Source of the DNA: Gracilimonas sp046602855
GTDB lineage: Bacteria; Bacteroidota; Rhodothermia; Balneolales; Balneolaceae
Direction: 5' to 3'
Assembly (NCBI RefSeq): GCF_046602855.1
Contig: NZ_JBKINJ010000001.1
Span: 496,001-560,000, forward strand
Length of the DNA stretch: 64,000 bases
This document shows, piece after piece, positions 53,900 to 62,990 of this stretch. The notes under the pieces were generated by a model that did not search any database, was not told where the DNA came from, and worked only from the letters and a program-made list of their open reading frames with translations. Positions within the stretch are counted from its first letter, which is position 1, and the number at the start of each line of letters is the position of its first letter. The translations under genes were made by a program, and so were the position numbers.

Positions 53900-54652
53900 A
53901 TGTTTCAACGATTTATGCGTGCTATAAAATCAATGTTCGGTGGCTTTATCAGCTCAATTGAGGATCCAAAACTCATTCTGGAGCAAAATATCCGGGAGTT
54001 GAACGATCAGATCCCGCAAATGAATGATAACATTGCAACAGTAAAAGCCAATCTTCTGATGCTTCAGAAAGAACTGAATCGCAATGAAAAGCAAATTCAG
54101 GATCTTACCAATAAAGTAAGGTCAGCCATTCAGGCCGATCGCGATGATATCGCTGAGGGATATGCCCTGCAGCTAGAAAAGGCTAAGGAAAGTCTGACGC
54201 ACACCAAAGAGCAGTTGGAATTTGCCGAGCGTGCCTATGAAAAGGCGCTGAAGGTGAAGAAGGTGTTTATGAAAGAAAAAGACCGGAAAATTCAGGAAGC
54301 CAAAGAGGCCTTGCGTGCCAGTGAGCGCTCAGAATGGCAGGCCAAGATCGCCGATACTTTAGAGCAATTTGAAGTTGGCGGCATAGATCAGACTCACGAT
54401 GAGATGATCAACCGCTTGAATGAGCGATCTGCCAAAAACGAAGCCCGTATGGAGATCGCACTGGACAGCATTGATACCGAAACCATGGAAATTGAAGCTA
54501 ACGCTGAAAAGCTTCGTGCAAAATCACTCGTTGAGCAATTTAAGATGGATATGGGTGAGAAGAGCGGTTCCATTAATATCGACGAGGAAGAACCGGCGAA
54601 AGAAAAAGACAGTTCTAAGACCATTGGCAACAAAGAAAAATCAGGCTCATAA
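53900..54652 (+). CDS. PspA/IM30-family membrane-stress protein
   Basis: A 250-residue protein. The N-terminal amphipathic helix (FQRFMRAIKSMFGGFISSIED) and the long antiparallel coiled coil (residues 25-205) are typical of PspA/IM30, ESCRT-III-like proteins that polymerise on and repair membranes. The C-terminal extension is acidic/basic mixed and ends in KTIGNKEKSGS. Followed 12 bp later by a shorter relative of its own C-terminal half. No PspF-type regulator is adjacent. Confidence 0.85.
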   Translation: MFQRFMRAIKSMFGGFISSIEDPKLILEQNIRELNDQIPQMNDNIATVKANLLMLQKELNRNEKQIQDLTNKVRSAIQADRDDIAEGYALQLEKAKESLTHTKEQLEFAERAYEKALKVKKVFMKEKDRKIQEAKEALRASERSEWQAKIADTLEQFEVGGIDQTHDEMINRLNERSAKNEARMEIALDSIDTETMEIEANAEKLRAKSLVEQFKMDMGEKSGSINIDEEEPAKEKDSSKTIGNKEKSGS

Positions 54653-54664
54653 TATCACATAGCC

Positions 54665-55141
54665 ATGAGTACCAAAGGAGAAGAAGATCGCGAACGCCTA
54701 AAACAGGAATACAAAGACCACTATCGGCGTATTAAAGAGGCTAAAGAGCGCCTGAAGAAAGCCGAGCAAAAAGGCCGGATCTCAGATGCGGTTCATAAGA
54801 TGAATGCCGATAATCTGCTTGAAACTATGGATGAATTCCTTGGCAAGGTTCGTGATAAGGTCACTCATGTTGAAGCCCGGCTTGATGTAGCTTTAGACAG
54901 CCTTGAAGATGAATCCTCAGAAGCTGCAAGTAAGATCAAGAAGGAAGAGCTTGATGAGGAAATGAAAAAGCAACGCGCCAAACAGACCCTCAAACAGGTA
55001 AAGGCTGAAATGGGAATGCTTTATAATGAGATCGAAAAACAGGCAGACGAGATCAAAACTGAAAAGACCATAGGCACTAAGAAACCTGATAGTACCACAG
55101 ATACCGATAAAACAGATAATTCACCGGATGTGAAGCCATGA
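54665..55141 (+). CDS. Coiled-coil protein related to the PspA C-terminal half
   Basis: A 158-residue, fully charged helical protein with no signal or membrane segment. EARLDVALDSLEDE parallels EARMEIALDSIDTE in the upstream PspA, and both then have a QxLK/QFK helix and a tail containing KTIG(T/N)K. It therefore looks like a partial duplicate lacking the N-terminal amphipathic helix and first hairpin. It may bind the PspA polymer as a modulator. Its stop overlaps the next start by 4 bp. Confidence 0.6.
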   Translation: MSTKGEEDRERLKQEYKDHYRRIKEAKERLKKAEQKGRISDAVHKMNADNLLETMDEFLGKVRDKVTHVEARLDVALDSLEDESSEAASKIKKEELDEEMKKQRAKQTLKQVKAEMGMLYNEIEKQADEIKTEKTIGTKKPDSTTDTDKTDNSPDVKP

Positions 55142-56022
55142 GCGAAGAGTTAAATATCAACTACACCCGAGAAGCATTCATGAACCCCATTAATTTGGGA
55201 GTGTTGTTGGTGTCTACACTTACGGCATTTTTCATGAGTGGATTTGGTGACGTCTCAAGCATACTTTTAACGACTGTTTTCGGTATTGAACTGATGTATC
55301 TGGGAATAGTACCCAAACTGCCCCGTTTCAGAAAAAAGCTGGAACTTAAAAAGATCAAAGAGCGACACGCAGCTAATAATGAAAAAGAATTATTTCAATC
55401 GCTCAATAACAAGTCTCAAAAAAGGTTTTTGGTACTGAAGCATTTGGCTAAGCTGGTTCAGGAAAACTTTGAGAAACTGCCTTACAGCTCTCAGGGTTTG
55501 CTGGATAATATCGGCAAAAAGATAGATGAACTGTTGGGCAACTATCTTACCCTGCTGGATCTTATCAAACGATATGAGGTGTATCTGAATACTTCGCTGG
55601 AGAGCAATCTCAAGGAAGAAGTGAAACGACAGATCGAGGAGATCAAGACGCTGGAATCAGAGAAGCTGAAGCGCACAAAAGCTCGCCGAGTGGCCATCAT
55701 GCAGAAGAGACTTAAAAAATTCAGCGTTGCCAAGGAAAAGTATTTGGTATGTGAAACCCATCTGGAAACCATTGAAGATGCCGTCAGATATATCTATGAG
55801 CAGTCTATGACCATGAGTAACCCTGAAGAAATAGGGTTTCAGCTGGATAATCTGCTCACTGAAGTTGAGGAAACTTCACAATTGATTGATGACTTAGATC
55901 AGGATATTTTACCGGAGTACAATAATGAGTGGGAAAACGATATGGATTTTGATTCTATATTGGATGAACTCTCTGACGAAGTAGAAACCGAAATCAAACC
56001 CGCAAAGAAAGTTAAAGAATAA
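55138..56022 (+). CDS. Membrane-anchored coiled-coil protein, PspA-operon partner
   Basis: A 294-residue protein. Two closely spaced hydrophobic segments occur at about residues 19-55 (LGVLLVSTLTAFFMSGFG, then ILLTTVFGIELMYLGIV). The remainder is cytoplasmic, helical and charged and ends in a Lys-rich tail. I do not recognise a named family. The ATGA overlap with the preceding gene implies coupled translation with the PspA pair. It could be the membrane anchor of that module. Confidence 0.6.
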   Translation: MSEELNINYTREAFMNPINLGVLLVSTLTAFFMSGFGDVSSILLTTVFGIELMYLGIVPKLPRFRKKLELKKIKERHAANNEKELFQSLNNKSQKRFLVLKHLAKLVQENFEKLPYSSQGLLDNIGKKIDELLGNYLTLLDLIKRYEVYLNTSLESNLKEEVKRQIEEIKTLESEKLKRTKARRVAIMQKRLKKFSVAKEKYLVCETHLETIEDAVRYIYEQSMTMSNPEEIGFQLDNLLTEVEETSQLIDDLDQDILPEYNNEWENDMDFDSILDELSDEVETEIKPAKKVKE

Positions 56023-56024
56023 AT

Positions 56025-56804
56025 ATGGATCAGTCTTACGAAACGTTGCTTCTTGATGTTGATGAATCCGGAATTTGTACGCTCACCATAAATCGCCCCG
56101 ACAAACTTAACGCGCTAAATAATAAGGTTCTGGATGAATTGGATGCTGCTGTAGATGCGATCAATGAAAATTACAAGATCAATGCACTTGTGATTACGGG
56201 AGCAGGCGAAAAAGCATTTGTAGCCGGTGCAGATATCAAGGAGCTTAGTAAGCTGGATCCTGTTTCGGGAGAAAATGTTTCGCAGAATGGACAGCGTATA
56301 TTTCAAAAGATCGAGGATCTGACGATACCGGTTATTGCTGCAGTAAACGGTTATGCCCTTGGTGGCGGATGTGAACTGGCATTGGCCTGCCATTTACGGA
56401 TCGCATCTGAAAATGCTGCTTTGGGTTTGCCTGAGGTTTCACTTGGTTTAATACCCGGTTATGGTGGCACGCAACGTCTTACAAACCTTGTAGGCCGTGC
56501 TAAAGCTTTGGAATACATTATGACCGGACGACAGGTTAAAGCTGATGAGGCTTTTGAGGTTGGTCTTGTGAATCAGATCGCAGATGCGAATCCTGTTGAA
56601 GAAGCAAAAGCCATGCTCGGTAAGATCTTAAAGCAAGGCCCTATAGCTATAAAAAATGCTATTCTGGCCGTTAAAGGGGCCGATTCCGAAAATGGCTATG
56701 AAACAGAAGCCCGACTATTTGGAGAATTGTGCGGCACAGCTGATTTTAAAGAGGGTACCGGCGCATTCCTCGAAAAAAGGAAACCTAATTTCTCCGGAAA
56801 ATAA
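56025..56804 (+). CDS. Enoyl-CoA hydratase/isomerase family protein
   Basis: A 259-residue crotonase. Visible motifs: AGADIKELSKL (CoA and oxyanion hole), NGYALGGGCELALACH with the first catalytic Glu region, and LPEVSLGLIPGYGGTQRL with the second Glu. It hydrates 2-enoyl-CoA in beta-oxidation; the chain-length range is unknown. It starts 2 bp after the preceding gene, so it is co-transcribed with the PspA-type module although the function differs. Confidence 0.9.
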   Translation: MDQSYETLLLDVDESGICTLTINRPDKLNALNNKVLDELDAAVDAINENYKINALVITGAGEKAFVAGADIKELSKLDPVSGENVSQNGQRIFQKIEDLTIPVIAAVNGYALGGGCELALACHLRIASENAALGLPEVSLGLIPGYGGTQRLTNLVGRAKALEYIMTGRQVKADEAFEVGLVNQIADANPVEEAKAMLGKILKQGPIAIKNAILAVKGADSENGYETEARLFGELCGTADFKEGTGAFLEKRKPNFSGK

Positions 56805-56891
56805 GAACGAACTTTTTTTGAATGAAAGACGAACCTCCATCGGGTAGTTACACGGTTTTTAAACATATATTTACACTTTCAGAGGTATTCT

Positions 56892-58169
56892 ATGAGTGAA
56901 TTTCTTCTGATCGTCGTAACCATCATATTAAGTGGATTTTTTTCCGGGTCCGAGATCGCCTTTGTTACAGCCAATAAGCTGAAGCTAGAGGTAGCCTCCC
57001 GTAAAAATAACTTTTTGGGTAATTCCATTGAATTTTTTACCCGAAAACCGGAAACCTTTCTTACCACTACCTTAGTTGGAAACAACATTGTAAATGTGCT
57101 ATATGCTACCTTTATGGCCATATTTCTGGTTGAACCGATACAGAAATACAGTGATATCTGGTTTGGCATTGTGCCAACTGAGCTTGAAACACTTTTGGTT
57201 CAGACCATAGTGGCAGCGGTTGTGATCATGCTTTTTGGCGAGATCCTTCCCAAGGCAATATTCCGGGCATTGGCAGACAACATGATAACAGCTATTTCTG
57301 TGCCTCTCCGTATAGCTTACTATTTATTCAGGCCGCTGATCGAGATCTCGAGGGGTTCCTCAAATGTACTGATCAGATTATTGGTCAAAGATGCAGAGGT
57401 TCCCGAAAATTACTATCGCCGACAGGATGTGGAGATGATCTTCAAGGAGCTGCGAGACAGCGGCGGGAGTCATGATATTGATGAAGATGATTCCGAGATC
57501 CTTCACAATGTACTCGAGTTGTCTAATAAGAGGGTTAAAGATTCCATGATACCACGTATTGAGATAGAGGCGGTGGAAAAGGATACCCCCATTGAAAATG
57601 TATTGGATATGTTTATCCAATCGGGCCATTCCAAACTGCCTGTTTATAAGGATTCGATCGATGATGTGATAGGAGTTGTGTTTACCCACGATTTCTTCCA
57701 TGAACCCAAAAGCCTGAACGAGATCATCCGGCCGGTAAAGCTGGTACCTTCAAGCAAGAAGTCAAACGACTTGCTTACAGAATTCAGGCAGTCTAATATG
57801 TCTGTGGCCATTGTATTGGATGAATATGGAGGAACAGCCGGAATGGTTACCATTGAAGATCTTTTGGAGGAAGTGGTAGGGGATATACAGGATGAATATG
57901 ATGTGGAAGATGAGATCATGAAGCAGCTTTCCGACAATAGTTTTGTTGTCAGTGGTAACGTTGAGATCGCCGAACTTTGCGAGAAATTTGAAAATATTGA
58001 TCTTCCGGTGGAACCTTCTGAATACGATACCGTAGCAGGATACGTCATAAATCATTTAGGGCGCATACCAAAGGTGAATGAGGAAGTGGTTATAGACGGG
58101 AATAAATTCATTATAAGTAAAGCCACTCCAAGTCGCATTGAAACGGTGAAGCTCATATTAATAGAGTAA
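56892..58169 (+). CDS. CNNM/CorC-type hemolysin-family transporter
   Basis: A 425-residue membrane protein: DUF21 transmembrane domain (FFSGSEIAFVTANKLKLE), two CBS domains (IENVLDMFIQSGHSKLPVY; AIVLDEYGGTAGMVTIEDLLE) and a C-terminal CorC_HlyC domain (EYDTVAGYVINHLGRIP). Relatives regulate or carry out Mg2+/Co2+ efflux; the hemolysin name is historical. It ends just before a large imperfect inverted repeat. Confidence 0.9.
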   Translation: MSEFLLIVVTIILSGFFSGSEIAFVTANKLKLEVASRKNNFLGNSIEFFTRKPETFLTTTLVGNNIVNVLYATFMAIFLVEPIQKYSDIWFGIVPTELETLLVQTIVAAVVIMLFGEILPKAIFRALADNMITAISVPLRIAYYLFRPLIEISRGSSNVLIRLLVKDAEVPENYYRRQDVEMIFKELRDSGGSHDIDEDDSEILHNVLELSNKRVKDSMIPRIEIEAVEKDTPIENVLDMFIQSGHSKLPVYKDSIDDVIGVVFTHDFFHEPKSLNEIIRPVKLVPSSKKSNDLLTEFRQSNMSVAIVLDEYGGTAGMVTIEDLLEEVVGDIQDEYDVEDEIMKQLSDNSFVVSGNVEIAELCEKFENIDLPVEPSEYDTVAGYVINHLGRIPKVNEEVVIDGNKFIISKATPSRIETVKLILIE

Positions 58170-58241
58170 GCTCTCAGCTGTCAGACTTTAGCTTTCAGAA
58201 ATTCAAAATTACTGAAAGCTGAGAGCTGAAGTCTGATAGCT
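58169..58241. repeat. Imperfect long inverted repeat with AGCT-rich units
   Basis: AGCTTTCAG and CTGAAAGCT flank a 13-nt centre; AGCTCTCAGCTGTCAGACTTTAG on the left corresponds to the inverse of CTGAAGTCTGATAGCT with CTGAGAGCT inserted. The units AGCT(C/T)TCAG recur several times in both directions. It resembles short palindromic repeats that are found in many copies in some Bacteroidota genomes. It lies between the CNNM gene and the AAA+ gene and may form a transcript hairpin. Confidence 0.6.
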
Positions 58242-58283
58242 ATTTGTTAATTAACAATTAGTCGGAAACAAGGAAAACACATC

Positions 58284-59996
58284 ATGTTCGAACACTATCC
58301 AAAATGGTCACAGGAATTTGCCAGAAAATATCTCAGCAGGACCATCAACCAGTTTATCATTCACGGTAATGTTCACGATCTCGTATCGCTAAAAACGGAT
58401 GATGGCACGAAATTCAACAGGCTTAAATCCTTTTTGTCTGATGAATTCTTTGGGGCTCGCGATTTTGTGATCTTTTACGACAGAGCTTCGGGTATCTATT
58501 TTCGCGACAAGGAATCACAGGCTGATTTCAATCAGGCCATTGCCGGAAGAGACAGCCTGGTAGGAACCGATTTTGCGAAAAAGATGCCAAAGGATCCTGT
58601 ACGGGTGATGTCGCTGCTGGAGCAGTATTTCCGCCTCCGCCTCGAACAAAAGAAAAGTGTTGGGTTGATCATTGATTATGCTGAAACCATCGTGCCTATG
58701 AGTGATGCAGCATCCATCGGGAATGAAGACCGGACTTCCATGGTATACCTGTCACGCTGGGCACATGATCCTATGTTTCTGGCATCAGATTTTACCACTG
58801 TTCTGATCACAGAGAATCTCTCAGACCTGAATAAAACTATAGTTCAAAATCCCTATACCAGTGATATCAGGATCAATCTGCCGGGCGATAAAGATCGTCT
58901 AGATTTCATAAAGTATGAAACTGAAAATGATGAGTGGGAAGATATTTCGACTGTGAAGCCCGATATCGTAGCACAGCAAACAGCCGGTTTAAACTTTGTG
59001 AATATCCGAAGTGTGATTTCACATGCCAGGGAAAACAAAGAAAATATCACGTTTGAAGGGTTATCAGAATCGAAAAAAGAACTCATTGAAGCGGAAGCTT
59101 ATGGACTTCTGGAATTTGTGGAGACTCCCTATTCGCTTGATAATGTAGCTGGACATACTCATGTTAAGAAACATCTTCGTCAAGCTGTACAGGCTCTCAA
59201 AGCGGGCCGGCAGGATGTGATGCCGATGGGTTACCTGGTGTGTGGCCCGGTTGGAACCGGAAAGACCTTTTTGGTAACCTGTTTTGCCAGTGAAGTGGGT
59301 ATACCCATGGTTAAGCTGAAAAACTTCAGAAGCCAATGGCAGGGAGTTACAGAGGGTAATCTCGAAAAGATCCTATCTCTGCTCAAGGCAATGGCCCCTG
59401 TAGCCGTTATGATCGATGAGGCGGATGCTTACCTTGGTGACCGCAGTGCAAGCGGTGACAGCGGCGTTTCGAGCCGTGTATTCTCTCAGATCGCTACCTT
59501 TATGAGTGATACAGCTAACAGAGGTCGAATTGTGTGGTTCCTGATGACAGCAAGACCCGATCTGATGCCTGTTGACCTTAAACGACAGGGAAGAGCAGAA
59601 GAACACCTTGCATTATTTCCGCCCTATACCAAAGAAGAAAGGGTAGAGTTATATGAAGCTATGGCAAAGAAGACCGGGCTGAAAATGACAGAGAAGTATA
59701 TACCTAAAGTCATCGAAAATGGAGACAAAACCTTTTCCGGGGCAGATATGGAGGCTGCTCTTACGAGAGCTAAATTCCGTGCTGCTGCTACAGGAGATAT
59801 GAAAGTATCTCCAGAGATACTTGATCTTGCATTGGAGGATTTCCTTCCACCAACCTATCCGGAAGAGATCGAGCTGCAAACTTTAAGTGCAGTCACTGAG
59901 TGTACCTCCAAAGAATTGCTTCCTGAGCGCTACCGGGATATGGATCGGGATGATATTCTTTCCACCATCGATGAGTTGAAGTTCAGGATCGGATAA
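58284..59996 (+). CDS. Ycf46-like AAA+ ATPase with degenerate N-terminal half
   Basis: A 570-residue protein. The C-terminal half is an active AAA+ module: Walker A GPVGTGKT (about 321-328), Walker B VMIDEAD, and sensor region LMTARPDLMP with RQGRAEEH. The N-terminal 260 residues look like a second AAA+ fold that has lost its Walker A. This arrangement matches Ycf46 of cyanobacteria and chloroplasts. The target is unknown. PspA/IM30 lies 4 kb upstream on the same strand, and AAA+ ATPases can act on such polymers, but a link is only inference. Confidence 0.75.
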   Translation: MFEHYPKWSQEFARKYLSRTINQFIIHGNVHDLVSLKTDDGTKFNRLKSFLSDEFFGARDFVIFYDRASGIYFRDKESQADFNQAIAGRDSLVGTDFAKKMPKDPVRVMSLLEQYFRLRLEQKKSVGLIIDYAETIVPMSDAASIGNEDRTSMVYLSRWAHDPMFLASDFTTVLITENLSDLNKTIVQNPYTSDIRINLPGDKDRLDFIKYETENDEWEDISTVKPDIVAQQTAGLNFVNIRSVISHARENKENITFEGLSESKKELIEAEAYGLLEFVETPYSLDNVAGHTHVKKHLRQAVQALKAGRQDVMPMGYLVCGPVGTGKTFLVTCFASEVGIPMVKLKNFRSQWQGVTEGNLEKILSLLKAMAPVAVMIDEADAYLGDRSASGDSGVSSRVFSQIATFMSDTANRGRIVWFLMTARPDLMPVDLKRQGRAEEHLALFPPYTKEERVELYEAMAKKTGLKMTEKYIPKVIENGDKTFSGADMEAALTRAKFRAAATGDMKVSPEILDLALEDFLPPTYPEEIELQTLSAVTECTSKELLPERYRDMDRDDILSTIDELKFRIG

Positions 59997-60343
59997 GAAC
60001 GGTTGGAACATTCAAGAAGGAAGATTGAACTAATTTGGTTTAAATGAACTGAATTGCCCCGCTCCTTAACTTTTAATTCGCTCTGACGCTCTGTGTCGGA
60101 GCGTAATTGCTTATCAAATAAGACATACACTCACCCTTATTATCTTTCCAAGAGAGGAAGACGTTGTTATTAGATTAGGGGTTCAACCAACTCACTTTTG
60201 TTGTCAAAAGTACCTTAAAGCATCAGAAATACTAAAGGAGTTCGCCACCCGGGAGGGGATTAATGGTGTGTCAGTACCACCAAGGCTTCGAAGTTAGCTA
60301 GACAATTACAGAACAGTATATCGCATTAGTCAAATCATCCACG
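59997..60343. other. 347-bp intergenic region
   Basis: Spacer between two convergent genes. CGCTCTGAC (60079-60087) pairs with GTCGGAGCG (60095-60103) with one wobble; no T run follows on either side, so terminator function is weak. Nothing else is recognised. Confidence 0.4.
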
Positions 60344-61438
60344 CTAATCCCCGAAGCTGATACCTACACCTTTCGCAGTATTAACGAGGAAGCTTTCAGG
60401 ATCCACCAGATTTTGTCCTTTCGTGGCTGTTTTTAGAGATACAGAAGTGATCTCGTTGTCGAGGAATGAGACCATTTTACCGAAATCACCCTCCATAGCC
60501 ATCTCCATTGCTTTAACTCCAAACTGAGTGGCTAAAATTCTGTCAAAGGCAATTGGGGTACCGCCACGCTGTAAATGACCCAGAACCATTTCACGAATAT
60601 CGTTTTTAAAACCGGCATTTTTCAGTTCTTCAGATAGCTGGTAGGCTATACCGCCAAGCCTTGGATTACTGTAACCGGTCTCATCACTTTTTCGTGAAAC
60701 AACTGTTCCATCCTTGGCTTTTGCTCCCTCTGCAATAACGATAATGGCAAATCCTTTACCTTCATTATACCGTTTATTCAATCGCTCAACTACTTTGTTG
60801 ACGTCATATGGTATCTCAGGGATCAGACAGACTTCGGCACCGCCGGCTATTGCAGCATGTAAAGCTATCCATCCGGCCCCCCGTCCCATGACTTCAAGGA
60901 TCATAAGTCTGTGGTGACTTTCAGCAGTGGTGACCAGTTTATCAACCGCATCGGTGGCAATGTCAACTGCTGTTTGAAATCCAAAGGTGTAATCGGTGCA
61001 AGAGAGATCATTATCTATGGTTTTAGGCACTCCGATGATATTAACGCCTTTCTCAAACAGCGCCTGGCTGATCCTCTGTGAGCCATCACCGCCGATATTT
61101 ATCACCGCATCATAACCTTCATCATTTAAAAACTTAACGAGGTCATCAGATCGGTCTACCGTATCCCAGCTGCCGTCATCTTTTTGAACCGGCCAACTGA
61201 AAGGACCGCCTTTGTTCGTGGTCTTAAGAATGGTGCCACCCTTAGCATGGATCCCGCCTACATTATCATCATTTAATTTCATGATCTCCCTTGGATCTCT
61301 CAAGGCCCCGTTAAAAGCTTCAATACTTCCGTGTACTTCCCAGTTTCCGGCCACTTCGGCCCGTTTTACAATAGCCCGGATGACGGCATTCAACCCCGGG
61401 CAATCGCCGCCCCCTGTTGCTATGAGTGCTTTTTTCAT
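60344..61438 (-). CDS. pfkA: 6-phosphofructokinase
   Basis: A 364-residue glycolytic kinase. Motifs: ATGGGDCPGLNAVIR, GGDGSQR (116-122), PKTIDNDL (138-145) and VMGRGAGWIA. The residue after GGD is Gly, as in ATP-dependent enzymes, while Lys at the PKTIDND position is the form seen in PPi enzymes and in the ATP-dependent group of trypanosomes and plants. ATP use is therefore predicted but not certain. The extra 40 residues over E. coli PfkA are normal for this group. Confidence 0.9.
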   Translation of the reverse strand: MKKALIATGGGDCPGLNAVIRAIVKRAEVAGNWEVHGSIEAFNGALRDPREIMKLNDDNVGGIHAKGGTILKTTNKGGPFSWPVQKDDGSWDTVDRSDDLVKFLNDEGYDAVINIGGDGSQRISQALFEKGVNIIGVPKTIDNDLSCTDYTFGFQTAVDIATDAVDKLVTTAESHHRLMILEVMGRGAGWIALHAAIAGGAEVCLIPEIPYDVNKVVERLNKRYNEGKGFAIIVIAEGAKAKDGTVVSRKSDETGYSNPRLGGIAYQLSEELKNAGFKNDIREMVLGHLQRGGTPIAFDRILATQFGVKAMEMAMEGDFGKMVSFLDNEITSVSLKTATKGQNLVDPESFLVNTAKGVGISFGD

Positions 61439-61610
61439 AACTGTTTATATTTTGACAAAATTTGAGATAACAATTAAATACTGTGATGTAAGGTATAAAT
61501 AATCTTATTAAAGCCGATACAATATATGATCTGGATCAATTGATTAATTGAAACGATGCGATCTTCAGATAAATTTATAGAGTTGAATCACAACAAAAAA
61601 ATAATCATAT

Positions 61611-62258
61611 ATGAAGATCCTGATAATAGGAGCAAATGGACAAATTGGAACACGACTGGCTCATCAACTAAATGATAGTGAGCATGATCCTGTGGCTATG
61701 ATACGGAAGGAAAAACAGCAGGAAAAATTTAAAAAAGAAGGAATACCGACAGTTTTAGCAGATCTGGAAGAGGACATCAGTCATGCATTCAAAGATATTG
61801 AGGGAGTAGTTTTTACCGCAGGTTCAGGTGCTGATACCCCAAAATCACAGACAAAAGTGATTGACGAGGAAGGTGCTAAAAAGGCGATCGATGAAGCCAT
61901 TGATGCTGAGGTGAATAGGTTTGTGATGGTAAGTGCTCTTAAGGCAAACAGAGATCCAAAAAACTGGTCAGATTCCATGCAACATTATTATGAAGCGAAG
62001 TCAAATGCAGATGAATATCTGAGGAACTCAGGGTTGAATTATACTGTGTTAATGCCAGGGCGTTTGACAAATGAAGAGGGAACAGGAAGGGTATAATTAA
62101 GCGAAAGAATTGAAGATCTGAAGGGTCGTAGTATTACACGTGATGATGTGGCTGCCGTGATCGTGGAGCTTTTAGATGCTGAAAATACTTATAACAAAAG
62201 TCTCGATCTGTTGCAGGGGGATGAACCGGTAAAAGAAGCCGTTTCAAAGATATCCTGA
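61611..62258 (+). pseudogene. SDR-family NAD(P)-binding protein interrupted by an in-frame stop
   Basis: The first 161 codons encode a complete-looking atypical SDR start (ILIIGANGQIGTRLA dinucleotide loop, FVMVSALKANRDP, YYEAKSNADEYLR). A TAA at 62094-62096 ends it after EGTGRV. The same frame continues to TGA 62258 with LSERIEDLKGRSITRDDVAA and LLDAENTYNKSLDLLQG, which is the usual C-terminus of this family. A single substitution (for example AAA to TAA) explains the break. Either the gene is inactive or a truncated product is made. Confidence 0.8.
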
Positions 62259-62266
62259 AAATAAAA

Positions 62267-62296
62267 AACCCCGGAGATGGTCAAATATCCGGGGTT
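62267..62296 (-). terminator. Intrinsic terminator of the azurin gene
   Basis: AACCCCGGA (62267-62275) pairs with TCCGGGGTT (62288-62296) around a 12-nt loop. On the minus strand a run of T residues follows, so it ends the azurin transcript (stop at 62338). Confidence 0.85.
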
Positions 62297-62337
62297 ATGG
62301 GTATAAATAAGTAGTTTAGATGTGCAACTAACTACTC

Positions 62338-62778
62338 CTATTCAACAATAAATTTTCCTTGCATCAAAGCGTAGTGTCCGGGGAAGCTACAGATGAAATC
62401 GTATGTACCCTTTGCCGGTGCGGTAAACTCGATCGTTGTTTCTTCACCGCCGCCAAGCATTTTGGTGTGTACAATCACGTCATCAGTGCCTTCAGGGATG
62501 TAATCGTTGCCTGCGGCTTTAGCAGCAGCAGAACCAAATTCCTGAATGTTGGTTCCTTGTTTCAGCAGAACCCAATTATGGCCCATAGCTGCTTTAGGTA
62601 GTTTCCCAACATGCTTGAGGGTTAATTTTACGGTTTGGCCTTCTTCAACCTTGATCTCGTCGAGGTTGAATTTCATTTGGTCGTTACCTTCAATGGTGAT
62701 CTCGACCACATCTTGTGCCATTACAGATGTTGATAATGCAAGTGTAATGATCATTAAAAATGATAGTAAGTATCTCAT
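62338..62778 (-). CDS. azu: Azurin-type blue copper protein
   Basis: A 146-residue periplasmic cupredoxin after signal peptide cleavage near VMAQDV. The copper ligands are all present: H67 (MGHNW), C130, H135 and M139 in FICSFPGHYALMQGK, with the azurin-specific FNLDEIKV and KAAGNDYIPEG. It is a small electron carrier, for example to denitrification enzymes or a peroxidase; no such partner is in the window. Single gene with its own terminator. Confidence 0.93.
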   Translation of the reverse strand: MRYLLSFLMIITLALSTSVMAQDVVEITIEGNDQMKFNLDEIKVEEGQTVKLTLKHVGKLPKAAMGHNWVLLKQGTNIQEFGSAAAKAAGNDYIPEGTDDVIVHTKMLGGGEETTIEFTAPAKGTYDFICSFPGHYALMQGKFIVE

Positions 62779-62990
62779 AGTGATGAATTAGTTATTTGGG
62801 TTAAAGCGATTCCGACCTCTATTTTCAGATACGCTAGTCTTTTAATCGCTTCAAAGGTCGGTTGCTAATGTGAATTTTTTGTGAAGCTGTTGAATTAACG
62901 TTTTATAAACCTTAAAAATTCTGTTTTTATTGTTATTACAAGCTGAGTTCAGTTATTTTAAAGATCAACTTTTTAATTTATGAAGCCATT

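Noticed and set aside
60079..60103. Hairpin CGCTCTGAC/GTCGGAGCG as a bidirectional terminator
   Set aside because: No T run follows the stem on either strand, and it is more than 80 bp from the nearer stop codon.
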